Origin: Lithospermum erythrorhizon
Taxonomy: Eukaryota; Streptophyta; Magnoliopsida; Boraginales; Boraginaceae
Assembly: GCA_019722365.1 (NCBI GenBank)
Contig: JADFUC010001351.1
Location: 186,001 to 250,000 of the forward strand
Direction: 5' to 3'
DNA: 64,000 bases
Shown here: positions 50,140 through 61,805 of the stretch, piece by piece
Position numbering within the stretch: the first letter of the stretch is position 1
How the letters are laid out: each line of letters begins with the position of its first letter
The notes under the pieces: model-generated
What the model saw: the letters and a program-made list of their open reading frames with translations, nothing else
The model's database searches: none
Told to the model about the DNA's origin: nothing
Position numbers and translations under genes: made by a program

Positions 50140-51190
50140 CCACCTAGTCGGTCTATTTGGCGATTTAACCGAATCGGTTCGGTTCGCTTTTTAGATTCGA
50201 GCCCATATTGGGCCTGGCATTTTGGACTTGGATTTTTGGGCCTGCTAGATTTTTTAACATCTATTTAATGATTTGTTTTTTAAATATACATTTTGGCCCT
50301 ATTATTTACATCAGATTTGACTCTATTAAAATAAGAATGAAACAAATTTAAAATGCAAATACAAAACTAGAACACGTCTGAATAGTCCGAACATAAAACA
50401 AGAACAATTCTTAATAGCCGAATACAAAACAAGAACAAAGTACTAATAGTCAAAATACAAAACAAGAACAAGTCATAATAGTCTGAACACAAACAACAAG
50501 ACCGAATAAAAGCAGTAGAGCACACGGGAACTGACCACTCGACAGCAACACGGATGAAGGATGAAGGAGGCCAACTATCTACTCAATAAACACATCAAAG
50601 AACACAATAAACCTCATAACAGATTATATCAGATTTTTACTGAACTAACAGATTATATCATTATAACAGATTACAGTTAATAAGAATGGATTGAAAGACA
50701 TGATGAAATTCATGTAAAACAGAAAATATAGATATCTAACTACCCAAAAATCACAGTTGAACTACGAATTACACACATAAATAAAACATAGTAATTTAAC
50801 TAATTAACTCATTAATTCGAAATGACAGATAAATATCTAATATAGTAAATAATTAACTAATTTAATTTGAAAACATAGTAAATAATTAACTAATTAACTA
50901 TATAAATAAAACGAAAACTAATTTACAAATTAACTAATTAATTCGAAATGAGATTTATAAATATCTAATATAGTAAATAATTAACTATTTAATTCGAAAA
51001 CATAGTAAATAAAACATAAATAAAAGGAAAACTAATATAACTAATTAATTCGAAATTAGAAACGTACCTGAGTGGTCGCCGGAGTGGGTGGTGGTGGTGG
51101 TGGAGGCGAAGCTGAATGCCGGGGGTTGATTGCTGCCGCAATTGGGGATTTGGGATGGGGGTTGTTTTATATACATTTGTTTTCAAGTAA
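50140..51190. mobile_element. Probable non-autonomous hAT remnant with internal tandem repeats
   Basis: At 50169-50190 is AACCGAATCGGTTCGGTTCG, typical of subterminal hAT repeats. It is followed by GGGCC motifs, a minisatellite (50357-50485), repeats of TAGTAAATAATTAACTAATT with AATTCGAAAT (50760-51060) and a GC-rich piece (51065-51165). The last ends at a possible splice donor on the minus strand (CACTCAG|GTACG), like a leader exon. Ends and TSD were not found. Confidence 0.45.
50357..50485. repeat. Minisatellite, four units of 31-33 bp
   Basis: Units start at 50357, 50390, 50421 and 50454. Each is a variant of AATACAAAACAAGAACAA followed by (G)T..TAATAGTC(C/T)G. The last two are closest to each other. 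Confidence 0.85.
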
Positions 51191-52095
51191 TATGTGAATG
51201 AAGCTTAATATTAAGATTCAAATTGCTTTATATTAAAATTTTATTTTAAATAAGTTAATTCCAGTTAATGTATATTAATAGTTTCATTCCATTATCTCCA
51301 ATTCATTCATCCTCAATTTTGGTGATAATAGAAAGCGAATGACATTTGGCTGGGCTTTTCAAATAATATTTCTAATTTCACCCATACGCACCTAAACAAA
51401 GCACAATAGATCCAAACAATATCTTAATAATTTTAATCGTGATTTACCTAACCTAAGTTAATTATTAAATTTTACCATCACTTGTATTCACCCCAATCCA
51501 AATATACCATTAGGCTCGGGGTCAGTTATATATATATGTAATTTTTTTTAATTAATACTCCTCAAGCCGATTTTGGCTCCGAATCTATTTGCTCTATAGT
51601 GAAATCGAACCGAACCGATTTAGAGTCGTTTATTTTATTTTTCGAACCTTAATCGGTTTGGTTCCATTCGGTTCCACCATTTTCGTCCGCTCGAATTTGT
51701 ATTTCATAAGACAACCTCATACTTCAAGGCGGGTTCACCTCATGGTCATGCCGATACTTTCCACCGGTCAATAAAGAAACTGAAGCTCACGAAGTCTAAA
51801 TGTGGGTCAAAGATCGGGGATTATTATTTGCACCGACTTTGTTATATAGACTCATGACAGAGCAGCCTCAGAGACACGGCTATCGAACCGGGCTCAGGTC
51901 AGTCCGGGGCCCGGACCACCGGGGCCTCGGCCTGTGATTCACTGCCCACCAGGGCCTCAAGGATCCAACCCCCCGGCCCACTAATAAGTCGGGACGAACG
52001 CAACACTGACAGCCTGCCCAGCCCTGGCTCGAGCCCACCCAATATTCGACAGCCCGGCCCGACCCTGCCTCGAGTCCCCCCCAAAGTTCAGCATT

Positions 52096-52191
52096 AACGT
52101 GGTACCGCTGTTAAACGTACCACGTTAATAACTGGGCAAAGTGAATAACTTGATCATATTAACGGTACCGCTTATATTAAACGGTACCACG
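52096..52191. repeat. GTGGTACC palindrome cluster, left
   Basis: Two imperfect palindromes: 52096-52126 (AACGTGGTACC with a short centre and GTACCACGTT) and 52158-52191 (AACGGTACC, centre, ACGGTACCACG). They share the core of the cluster at 53427-53565. Confidence 0.75.
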
Positions 52192-53426
52192 CTGATAATG
52201 TTTCGTTATTACATTAATGTATTAACGCGTACCTTTTAAAAATTACCGGTACCACTAATACCCAAACGGAGCAGTTCACTGAATAATAAAGGTTTCAATT
52301 TAAACAAATTATACCACATTAACAACAATTCTAAAGTGTAATCAAATGCGAAATCAAACATATTAATATTCAAATTAGAAATAAGTAGTCAGATAACATA
52401 AAACTAAATTGTTCAATACTTCAAACATCAATATAATCAATATTCAAAGCACATTATTCATGGAAACATGTTTTCAAATTGAACTGCATTTCGCTCCCTC
52501 GCTCTACCCTCACCTCTCCTCGGCCCACATTCATACGCCTCGCTCCACAATCATACGCCTCCCCGCCGCAACCTTAGCCGCCTCCATATCAACTTTCTGG
52601 ATGCTCAAGTATCTCAAGTAGCTTTTAACAAGCTGGGCCTAATCGATTCCAACATTGACATAGCTCTATCGGATGATCCGGGGAACGAGGAAGACCCTCG
52701 CCCGTGCTCGGTCGCTTCCATCTGTCACAACAAAGTAGGAGTGTACCCATCCCTTTGGGGGTAAGGGCCACAACCTCCACACCATTCAACATCCGCTAAA
52801 CGCTCAAACACCTCCCATTTGCACCGCAATACCCCGCCCCATTACAAAGACTTCCTGGCCAATCAACATCGCTTTCCATTTGTGAGTCCTTCTTAAAATC
52901 AACCCATTCATTCTCCAATGCAACCCCCTTCGATATTAACTAACAAACGGTAGATAATCATGTCATATATCATGTATTGACTTCGCCTCCTTTGATTTAA
53001 ACATATGTTTAAGTATCAAACGCAGATATTAACCCATCGCAAATTCAATATGTATCACATAACAAACGAATGCAAACAACTTAGTTCGGATGGTTGGATT
53101 AGTAGATGGCAAAAGAATACCGGATACGACTTTCCAAACAAGTTTTCAGATACCATTCAAATTATTCTTATACACTATGCCTTCTTTCTTAACTCTAATT
53201 TATCATGTTAAGCTCTTGATCTGCAATCATCCGCACCCCAACCAAGATACCAAATGTTTTTATTAAATCGCTTTTCTCCGTTATAATAATCTGTAACTCC
53301 ATCGATATCAGACCGACAACCAAGCACTCCTCACTATCATTATAACGCCAGCTCGAACGGATTCATAAACTTATACACAATGGGCGGATACCAATTACAA
53401 AATAAATGCTATATATAGCCGTTGGT

Positions 53427-53565
53427 AATAAACGTGGTACCGTTTAAATCAAACGTTACCACGTTTATTCATACAAGTAGCCGTTATTACAATATAGACG
53501 TTACAAAACTAGCCGTTGGTTTAACAAACGTGGTACCGTTTAAAACTAACGGTACCACGTTTGTT
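53427..53565. repeat. GTGGTACC palindrome cluster, right
   Basis: Two palindromes of about 43 bp, 53427-53469 (AATAAACGTGGTACCG and its complement CACGTTTATT) and 53523-53565 (AACAAACGTGGTACCG and CGGTACCACGTTTGTT). They are separated by two GCCGTT(G/A)T(T) strings. Each could bind a dimeric protein or fold into a hairpin. Confidence 0.8.
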
Positions 53566-54582
53566 CGCAAAATTTTCGTAATGCATTATTATTAATTTAT
53601 TGAGGTGTGGGACAAACGTAGCATCAGCAAGTATTAAACTGCATTTGCGCCCGGCTGCCTTTAAAAATGACTCGAACCGACAGTGCCCAGCATTCCCCTT
53701 AACGGGTCGGGCCGGCCCTGGCTCGTTGGCTGTGTCTCTCTACTGCCGAATATAAAGTTATTCGGCCGCCCGGTTCGCTCGTTAAGTACGGCCTAAGACG
53801 GTTCGTTAGCCATGTTAAGTCTCTTGTACTTGAAAACTCCAACAAGATTTTGATCGATAAGAATTGGAAACTTATGTTAGTAGTAAGTTCCACTTCTAAA
53901 AGTGTTATAGCATGCGAAATGAATTACATATTATCTGAAAACGATGGTTTGATAATGTCTCAATATATTCTCACCCCATTATTGATTTTGTTGATCATCG
54001 ACTTTGATGATATACGGTCCCATGATATTCTCACCCCTTTATTCTTTCGTCATAAAATTTCTTAACCTATTGACGTCTTGTACCCTTAACCATGAACCAC
54101 CTTATCTCTCTTATACTTTCCTAAGTCTAGTAGCAGGGCAAAATGATAATGGTGAAAGTGTTACCAAAGATATATTTTAGTACAAATTGCCCTCTTGAGT
54201 ACCCTACCAATCGGCAAGCATGTCTAACTTCACATTTTCTCATCTATTTATCACCAACATCCATGATTTGATGTCTCTATTATCACCAAAATCCATGATT
54301 GTAGAAGATCTTGCACCAACACTTGCATAGATTCATAAAAGCATATTGAGGCAAGCACTAGCTCTCGTTAATGCAAGTAGGAGACAATCATATGTCATAG
54401 AGTGTCTACGCATTCCATTACAAGGATAGATCATTGGCAAACACCAACATTCATATAACCACAAGCCAAAGCAAAATTGTGTGATTGAATTATCCGTGCA
54501 TCTTCACTCTGGATTCTGTTGTGGTTCTGCGATATGTCCCTCCCTCCTCCCTCCTCCATTCTTCCCACCAAAAAACAAAACT

Positions 54583-55508
54583 CTGATGGAAAATAACATG
54601 CAAAATTTGTATAAAACTTTATACAAATTGCATATAGGATCAGATTAACATGTTTAATATCAAATCTAAAACATATATTGCAATATATGAATAAAAAGTT
54701 AGCATTTACAGCTGTTAAATGAATAAATCACCAACAATTACTTTTTACAGTTCTTTTGAATTCCTAAGAACTAAAGACCACAATTCGAGCACGCTTCAAT
54801 GATCCACACCAGAGGCCCTATTAATTTGAGTTTGCTATAACGTTTCGATAATCAGATGATAAAATCAAATGAAACTTTTTTATTTTCAACTTGATTTCTC
54901 ACGGCTAAACTTGGGGGCATGAACTTTTCAAGTTTTAATGATTAGGTTTTGGAATATGATATTAACCTAATTCATCCCTTTATTAATAGACTTAATTATT
55001 TAACCTAAAGTCCAACTGAATAGGTTAATGAAATGCATTGCTTAATTTAAAATAACTCATAAAATTATTACTAACAAGTTATTAACAAGCTCAACTAACT
55101 ATTTAAATAATTAAACCTATTGCTTAATTATTTCGAGTTCATCCAACGCCTAGCGAGAATTACCCGATTGAGAATTTTATTGATTACAATCAATTTCACC
55201 TTACAACATAGCTTTAATTTCACATGAAATATAATTCAACATCATTATATGTGCGTGTCCTTCTAGGCTCAAATAATAGCAATCGATAATAACATAATTG
55301 TCCATTATTATTATCAGAACGATTATACACGTGATCTAAGAATGCCAGATAACCCCGATATTATCATTTAAACCCCGACTAATTACAATTACTATTAATA
55401 ACACTTAGTTTTGGGTGAATCTCATTTAACTAAACTAAGAAATTAATCGTTATAACAATCGTCACAACGAAGATAATTATTAAAACCAATATTCATTGAT
55501 TTCCAACT
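54583..55508 (-). repeat. Solo LTR of a Copia element
   Basis: It starts CTGATGGAAAATAAC and ends ATTCATTGATTTCCAAC. It is collinear with the Copia LTRs at 1357-2286 and 8797-9795 (TCCACACC, TTTAATTTCA(c)ATGAAATATAA, GTGATCTAAGAATGCC(A)GATAACCCC, then AACACTTAGTT). The 5-bp flanks are identical, AAACT at 54578-54582 and 55509-55513. There is no internal region, so the two LTRs have recombined to one. Same orientation as the full element; divergence is considerable. Confidence 0.8.
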
Positions 55509-55802
55509 AAACTTTCCAAAAACTTCACACGACGAGAATCAAACTCATAACCTCCAAAGATAGTTTAGTGGTTAAAATCTTTGGGTTACCAGGTCACCTC
55601 AAATTTCTCAGAATCGATTTAAGGCTCAACCCCTCAGAAGAATGTATAACCTTTAGTTGTAATGCAAACGAAGGAGCCAAACGCATCGACCAATCGAAAC
55701 ATATCCCGCGATTTACCACCTCCACGACAAGAAGGGCCAGAAGGGGCCCCCACGATCAGTAATGATCGCTTTACCAAACCCAGTACTTCAAGATTCAAGT
55801 TC

Positions 55803-56061
55803 TCCTAACCACTGGGATCAATTCGACGTTTCACCGTTTCTACCAAATAGGTCACACCCTTCAACTCAATTACGATAATTAGTCTCTAGAAGCTTCCTAA
55901 CCACTGGGATCAATTCAATCTTCTCAATTGCTGCATCAAATATGTCACACCATTCAACTTAATTATAATGACTGGGCTTCCTCAAGCCTCCTAATCACAA
56001 ATTGATGTTCTCACTGTGGTCCCAAATAGGTCACCCCTTTCAACCCAATTACAACGGCACA
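55803..56061. repeat. Tandem repeat, about 93-bp unit, three copies
   Basis: Copies start at 55803, 55895 and 55989. Each begins TCCTAA(C/T)CAC, contains (A)CCAAATAGGTCAC(A)CC and TTCAA(C)(T/C)(C/T)AATTA, and differs from the others by many substitutions. It lies downstream of the HSF 3' end. The function is unknown. Confidence 0.8.
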
Positions 56062-57143
56062 TTACAGATTGGTCCCAAATAGTAGGAACAAAACACAAAG
56101 GTAAAGAATGCACCTGGAAAAAGAACACTCAAAAATGAAAGATCTTAACACAGATCGGAAGTAAATATTAAAGCAATAAATAAGAGTTGATTTCTGCAAT
56201 GGATCTTAATTTACAAGTTAAATAACTTCAGAGGCAACCTTAACCCTATGTTCTTCAGGTTCATAAGTTGTATACACCACCTTGAATGATATACTGGAGG
56301 ATGTACCAAATCTGCTTTGGCTGACAATTCATTGATATATATGGCCGAAGCACATAATGAGATCCATTTGTACAAAAAAAATTAATGAACCAGCTTATGG
56401 ACAACAACCTATCATTGCCGAACTTAACCAATAATCATTAGCTTAGATCACAACAAATTAACATGAAAATGGAACCAACAATTCTCAACAACCACGTATC
56501 TTTTAGGTCGAAATCACCGAGTTGAGCTGTGAAAACATCATAGTTTCAGTAACAAGTAAAACTATGTAAGATGAGCACAAAAGTGGTCAGTCTTTCCTGG
56601 TCCCCTGCATAACAGGAGCTTGCATGCCGAGGTACTAGAGAAATCATAAAAGATGACCATCATTTATCTAATTACATGGTAACATAACAGTGATGAAAAG
56701 ACAATTTCACAGCTTGGGGTATCTATTTTAATCGGCTTCAGAAAATGTCATTGTTTCCCTCCATGATGCTCTCTGTGACCTATTTTAAGGTTAGAAACAG
56801 CTCCACCAAATAGTCACTACACAAAGGAAAAAATTAAAGCTAGTGATAATTAGTAATAGAATTAGAAGGGGAAGCAAGACTTAGCATGCAATAATCAATT
56901 CCTCTTAAAAAAATATATAATTTAAATTAGATGACAGTAAGCAACGGTCAGGAATAACAGGAGAATCCAAATAAAACTATGAATGAAGTTTAACAATGCC
57001 AAGATGGTTCCCAAAAATATTCCAGGGTCAGAAGGGGGCAAAACTGGAATTAATTTTCTTCTACAAGGCAGGGAATTAAAATCTACATTAGATGCTTGGA
57101 ATTTACCTGATACTAGTAATACATGTACATTCAACGACAGAGA
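56062..57143 (-). other. 3' flank and probable 3' UTR of the heat shock factor gene
   Basis: About 1 kb after the HSF stop codon with no supported gene. A minus frame at 56922-57134 carries a hydrophobic C-terminus but has no family match and lies in the expected 3' UTR. Confidence 0.4.
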
Positions 57144-60100
57144 TCAAACTTTCTTGACATCTGAAGACAGATGCCCCATCTGTTCTGTAAGTTGTTCCAT
57201 GTGCTGACCTCCCTCGGTAACTTCATCTGCTGGAACAGATTCCATCTCCTCTGCAGATTCTGGGATTTGAAGATACTTTTCCCAGAACGGATCGCCTACA
57301 TCAGGAAGCTCCTGCACATCATCCAGCAACGAACTACTCCAATCAATTTCAGGAATAGAAGAAAAATCATCCATGTCTAAGGGTATCTTTCCATTTATTT
57401 CCAGGGAGGATGGATCCAAGAAAACACCATTTTCTGCTTCAGCACCCATCATATCAACATTGTTATCTGATACAATTTCTGAGAATTGGGAGAGCTCAGG
57501 AATTATCATATCTGTTTGGGCAAGGGAAACGGGAGGTAAATCTTGTGTCCCCGCTGCCACTGGCTTTATATCTGGAAAGTGACCGTCCACAATTCCAGAA
57601 GATGTCCCAAATGCTGGAGACTGAATCTCCGATAGGGCAAGAGAAACTGGCATGAGAGACTGCCCCTTAGTTGGTGGCACCTCTTGTAAAGTAACTCCTG
57701 AAGTACGATTTGGAGAACTCAAATGGTCCACCACATTAGAAGTGGACGAACCATCACCAATCAGAAAGTTATCTGAACTTCTGCTGAAGTTATCCAGCCT
57801 AGAAGGAGAATCTAGTTTCATAATCTGCCTGAGCACCGCTTTTGCTGCCTCATTCCCCGTTGGCTGGTATTTAACAATCTGTCCATCACCAAACTCATTT
57901 GATCCACCTTCCGGCTTCAGCCTACGCTTTTTATTGCTCTCAGTGATTAACCGGCTCTCATTTTGCTGTTGCACAAATTGTGCCAAAAATCCAGGGCTAT
58001 TAACAGCCTTTGCCAGGAATGACATCATCTGTTGCTGCCGCTGCTCCATACCCTGAAGCCGCTGAACCATTGCTTGCAACTGATTGTCAGTTGTCTGTTG
58101 CTGCTGTCTCAATCTGACAAGCTCCTGCATCAAAACATTCTTGTCCCTTTTCAGCCATTCAACCTCCTCCTCGAGACCAAACTTCCCAACCTCAACACAT
58201 GCCCCAACAGCCGAACTCTGCCCATGTGGTTGGTGATGCTGGTTCTGTCCTTGCACATGTTTTCTTCGTGTTATGGTCCTAAGTAGATGCCTTTGCCCCC
58301 TTAAAAAGCCCTCATTTGCAAACTCCCAGCGATCTGGATCAACCTTCCTGAATCCCTGTACATTTTAATCCACACTAAAATGTAAACAATGATCAGAGAA
58401 TATTGCTAGTAACAGTTTTGAGGAACATGGAGTGGAAACTGTTGTAAATGATGAGGTTAATAATCACTGGGGGAGCACATTCTAATTGTGGCCTTGTTGA
58501 GTACTGCTAAGGGGTCAGTTTTGGTTTTTGTTGGGGTGGGAAAAAGCAATAATGAGGGTCAACATATATATTCTGACTGCTGAGAAGAAAACAAGAGAAA
58601 TTAAAAAAGAAAAAATGCGATGATACGATATTCAGGGCATGCACAATGAACATTTCCAAAGTTACAAGTTTCCATGAACCGTTATCACTAGATTCTGGTG
58701 AGTGTGCTAAAAGTAACAGTACGGTTCCCATCCCGGGTCACCTATACAGCCATAAGAAAGATTCATAACATGTAAACGTACAAGGCATTTCGTGTTTGCG
58801 CAATGAATGATATTCAAGAAAGATGGTGAAGATGAAAGGGAGGGAGGGAGATCCCCATTGAGGGTGGGGAAGGCAGAACAATTTGTTTTAGTGTGTTACG
58901 GGGTTAAGGAGATGAGTTATTATAAGCAAAGATTACCTACCATCTTAAACCCAACTGAAGGATGGGAAGATGTGTAAAATAGAGGAAGGGGACGTTCTAC
59001 CAAATGGTTCTTTCCCTTTACCCTTCCTACCCATGCCGTCCCTAGTCCTTTCCAAGTTCCAACAACCCTCTACCTCTTTATTCATATGTATCAAACGTGT
59101 CTTCAACGATTAACAAATAAGACTCCAAAATTCATGCTTCTTGTTACAATTTTTCTTATCTAGCGTAAAGAAATAACTATATGATAAAAAACGTGAACAG
59201 CTCTGTATTCCCAAGCAATCAAAGGACAAACCATACCAGTTGATAAATTCAACAAGGCTATCTACAGAACATCAGGCTAACAAAAAGGTCAGATTGCAAA
59301 TGCTAACATCTTACTGGTAAGTACTACACATCAAACTTTGGCAGATCTATAGACAAACACATTTTTCAAGGTTACATCTCATTTGGGTTCTTAAGGAAAT
59401 AAACATCAGTATTTGTCTGTTCCTCTCAAACATAATCATATATAGGTTGTTGACTGATAAACAATTGAATACCCAAAAAACAACTTAATAGAATCCAGTC
59501 AATGGTTTATTATATTTTTCGTATTCACTAAACTTGACCCAACTAATAAATACCAAGAATATAGTTAGGCAGAGAAAGGTTCATGATGTTTCTGACACAT
59601 TATACTTGCAACAATATGTTCTATGTACCCATATGCAATCTGTTAAAAGCTCTACAAGAAACAACTATTTTCTTTTCTCTCAGATGGATAAGGAGTGAAG
59701 TATAATTTCACTCATCAGATACAGCTTACAGGAACTCTACCTTTGTACAAAAATTACAAGATCTGGAATAAATAGAATAAGAATGTAACTCTATCAAATA
59801 AGAGCAAGAGGATGAGCATTCAGTAAGGAAGAACATGAGCATACAACTTTTCTTAAAAGCTTCGTCTTCCCAAGTTGTAACTTATGGTTGCTAAAAGTGT
59901 AGAATCTCAACAATATCATACATTGCTTTCAGTATTTTCTAAGATGTGAGTTCCATAGTAAAGCTATTTGTTTCAAAGATAGACATGATTAATCACCAAA
60001 ACCAGCATGTTAGGAACTTATCCAACTCCCAATTAACATGCTAATAAATTCAATATAAAAAGACACCTGATCCAACAATTCATGGTTCAGAATAAAGCCC

Positions 60101-61632
60101 ACAGCAGTTATGGCGTTCCTTTCATTTTCTTTAAGGGAACTGGTAATAGGAAGAAAGAATTAGAATCACACCTTAGCAAGACTGTAAGATGACAGGCAAA
60201 TCCTGTGAGTGTTTCTGTCAAAAGTTGGATGTCAAGACCAGGACAAGGTAGATAATCAAACATACACCCCGTCACTCGTTCATACGTATGTGATCCATGA
60301 ATGATAACACGTGTTTATGATAGCTGACGCAAACTTAAGAGTTTGGTTCCAACCAATCCAAACTTTACTTTCATTATAATGCATCCTCATTACCCTATTC
60401 AATAAGTGGTGCTAAGAATGCCGCAAACCGATGTCTCTACTTCAGAACAATGATCTATATCATGTAACATAATAACCGCACAATAATTAGGATAAGAAAA
60501 TCCTGGAAGAGTGGAGATTCACAGAGTTCTTGACAACAGCTTCATTTATCAATTTCATAGGACTACATTTGTCAGGTCAAATAAAAAAATCAACATCTCA
60601 GCGGCATCAAGACATTCAATGCAAAGAATAATACTCCCTCTGTCCCAATAAAAATGTCATGTTTAATTTCCAATGGTCAAAAAGTAACAAACTTTGAGTC
60701 CTAATTGACACACAAATTCGGAGACATCTCAATGGCATCAATACATTCAATGTAAACAATAATAACCCCTCCATCCCAAAAAAATGTCATGTTTAATTCT
60801 CAATTGGTCAAAAGTAACAAACTTTGTGTCCTAACTGACACACCAATTTAAACACATCACAGTGGCATCAAGATATTCAACGTAAACAATAATACTCAAC
60901 TTCAATATTATTGGTCAAAAGTAACAAACTTCCTGTTCTAATTTACACACAAATTCTATATATGAATCAAAATCATCATGTTAATAGTAACATAAGTTGA
61001 TCAAATATCATTCAGCATATACAAACATATCTGAGTTCGAAATTAATAAAGTAACCATCAAAATTCAAAACTAGACAATATTTTCGTGATCGAGGGAGTA
61101 CCATAAAGACAAAATAAACTACTAGCGGAATCAAATTACACAAATGCAAGTAAGAATAATTCCAGAACAAGGATGATTTACATACATAAGTATTCAACTG
61201 GCGAACGAAGCTAGAGAAGTTGTTATGCTTGAAGTACTTAGGCAACAGATCACGAGCAAACTCGGGTGGGTCCCAAACGACGAAGCTATTATTTGTAGAG
61301 CTCCACGACACGATCTTATCAGTCGTTGCATCATCCACCATATCATACGTCTTTACGAGGAACGGTGGTGGCGAATTTGGGTTCGGCATCGGTGCTGGCT
61401 GAGGCACCACCGGAACTCCACCACCGCCTCCAACAACTCCTCCTTCACCATCACCACCACCGCCTCCTCCGAAAACTCCAACAGCTCCTCCCCCTACTCC
61501 GCCGCCTCTTCCACCACCACCACCTCCACCTCCAGCTCCTCTCCCTACTCCGCCGCCTCTTCCAGCACCTCCGGCTGCTGTGGCTCCGTTTTCCGGCGAA
61601 GTGTTGGAAGAAAATGAATTTGATGGGTCCAT
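57144..61632 (-). CDS. HSFA1: Heat shock transcription factor, class A1
   Basis: A class A1 factor, the type that acts as master regulator of the heat response. Two exons, 61632-61186 and 58355-57144, are split by a 2.83-kb intron at the conserved HSF position (RQLNTY | GFRKVDPD), giving 552 residues. The DNA-binding domain is residues 88-181 ([43 protein letters not shown]). The HR-A/B coiled coil is about 210-270 with the long class A insert. The [10 protein letters not shown] is at 290-296, and acidic and aromatic activation motifs are IPEIDWSS (about 483) and DPFWEKYLQ (504-512). The C-terminal export-like motif is [12 protein letters not shown] prefer the ATG at 61632 (MDPSNSF) to the in-frame one at 61665, because A1 proteins usually start directly in such a region. 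About 50 residues of mostly Gly precede the domain, which is unusual. A, B, D or E subtype cannot be told. Confidence 0.95.
60594..60960. repeat. Tandem repeat of about 130 bp, three copies, in the HSF intron
   Basis: Copies start at 60594, 60725 and 60855. Shared blocks are CATC(T)CA(G/A)(C/T)GGCATCAA, AAACAATAATA, ATTGGTCAAAAGTAACAAACTT and TGACACAC(A/C)AATT. The first two contain CTCCCTCTGTCCCAA/CCCCTCCATCCCAA followed by AAAATGTCATGTTTAAT, similar to Stowaway ends; the third has lost that part. This may be an amplified MITE fragment. Confidence 0.85.
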
Positions 61633-61792
61633 TATTGAAGAGTAAATGAGGTCAAAATTGGACAATCATTTTGGGACAATTTGAAAAATAAATATGAAAT
61701 TTATGAGTAATTGATTAGGGTTTAGAGATTGTTGAAAAGGGGGGAAATTATTGAAAACGGAGATATGAAAGTAGAACCCTAGGTTTGAAGAG

Positions 61793-61804
61793 AGAGAGAG
61801 AGAG
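61793..61804. repeat. (GA)n run in the HSF 5' leader
   Basis: Six GA units (TC on the coding strand) about 160 bases upstream of the start codon. TC-rich microsatellites are common in plant 5' UTRs. Confidence 0.7.
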
Positions 61805-61805
61805 A

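Larger units (their letters stand above)
51580..53840 (-). mobile_element. hAT-like transposon remnant
   Basis: The GC-rich left part begins with ATCGAACCGAACCGATT and CGGTTTGGTTCC (51605-51685). The right part has CTCGAACCGACAG and GGTCGGGCCGGCCC (53670-53720). Clusters of GTGGTACC palindromes lie near both flanks. On the minus strand at about 52830-52700 a broken reading (WEVFERLADVEW, CGGCG, then YTPTLL) resembles a BED zinc finger, the N-terminal DNA-binding module of hAT transposases. A TATATATAG lies upstream of it at 53411. No hAT dimerisation domain is visible. Ends and TSD were not identified, so the limits are approximate. Confidence 0.45.

Noticed and set aside
61012..61185. Continuation of the HSF exon 1 frame ([11 protein letters not shown]...)
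   Set aside because: It reads into the intron. The conserved HSF splice site lies after RQLNTY and the protein resumes with GFRKVDPD at 58355.
61225..61649. Plus-strand frames of 130 and 107 codons opposite HSF exon 1
   Set aside because: They are shadows of the Gly-rich coding region (His, Ser, Thr and Leu runs from the complement of GGN codons).
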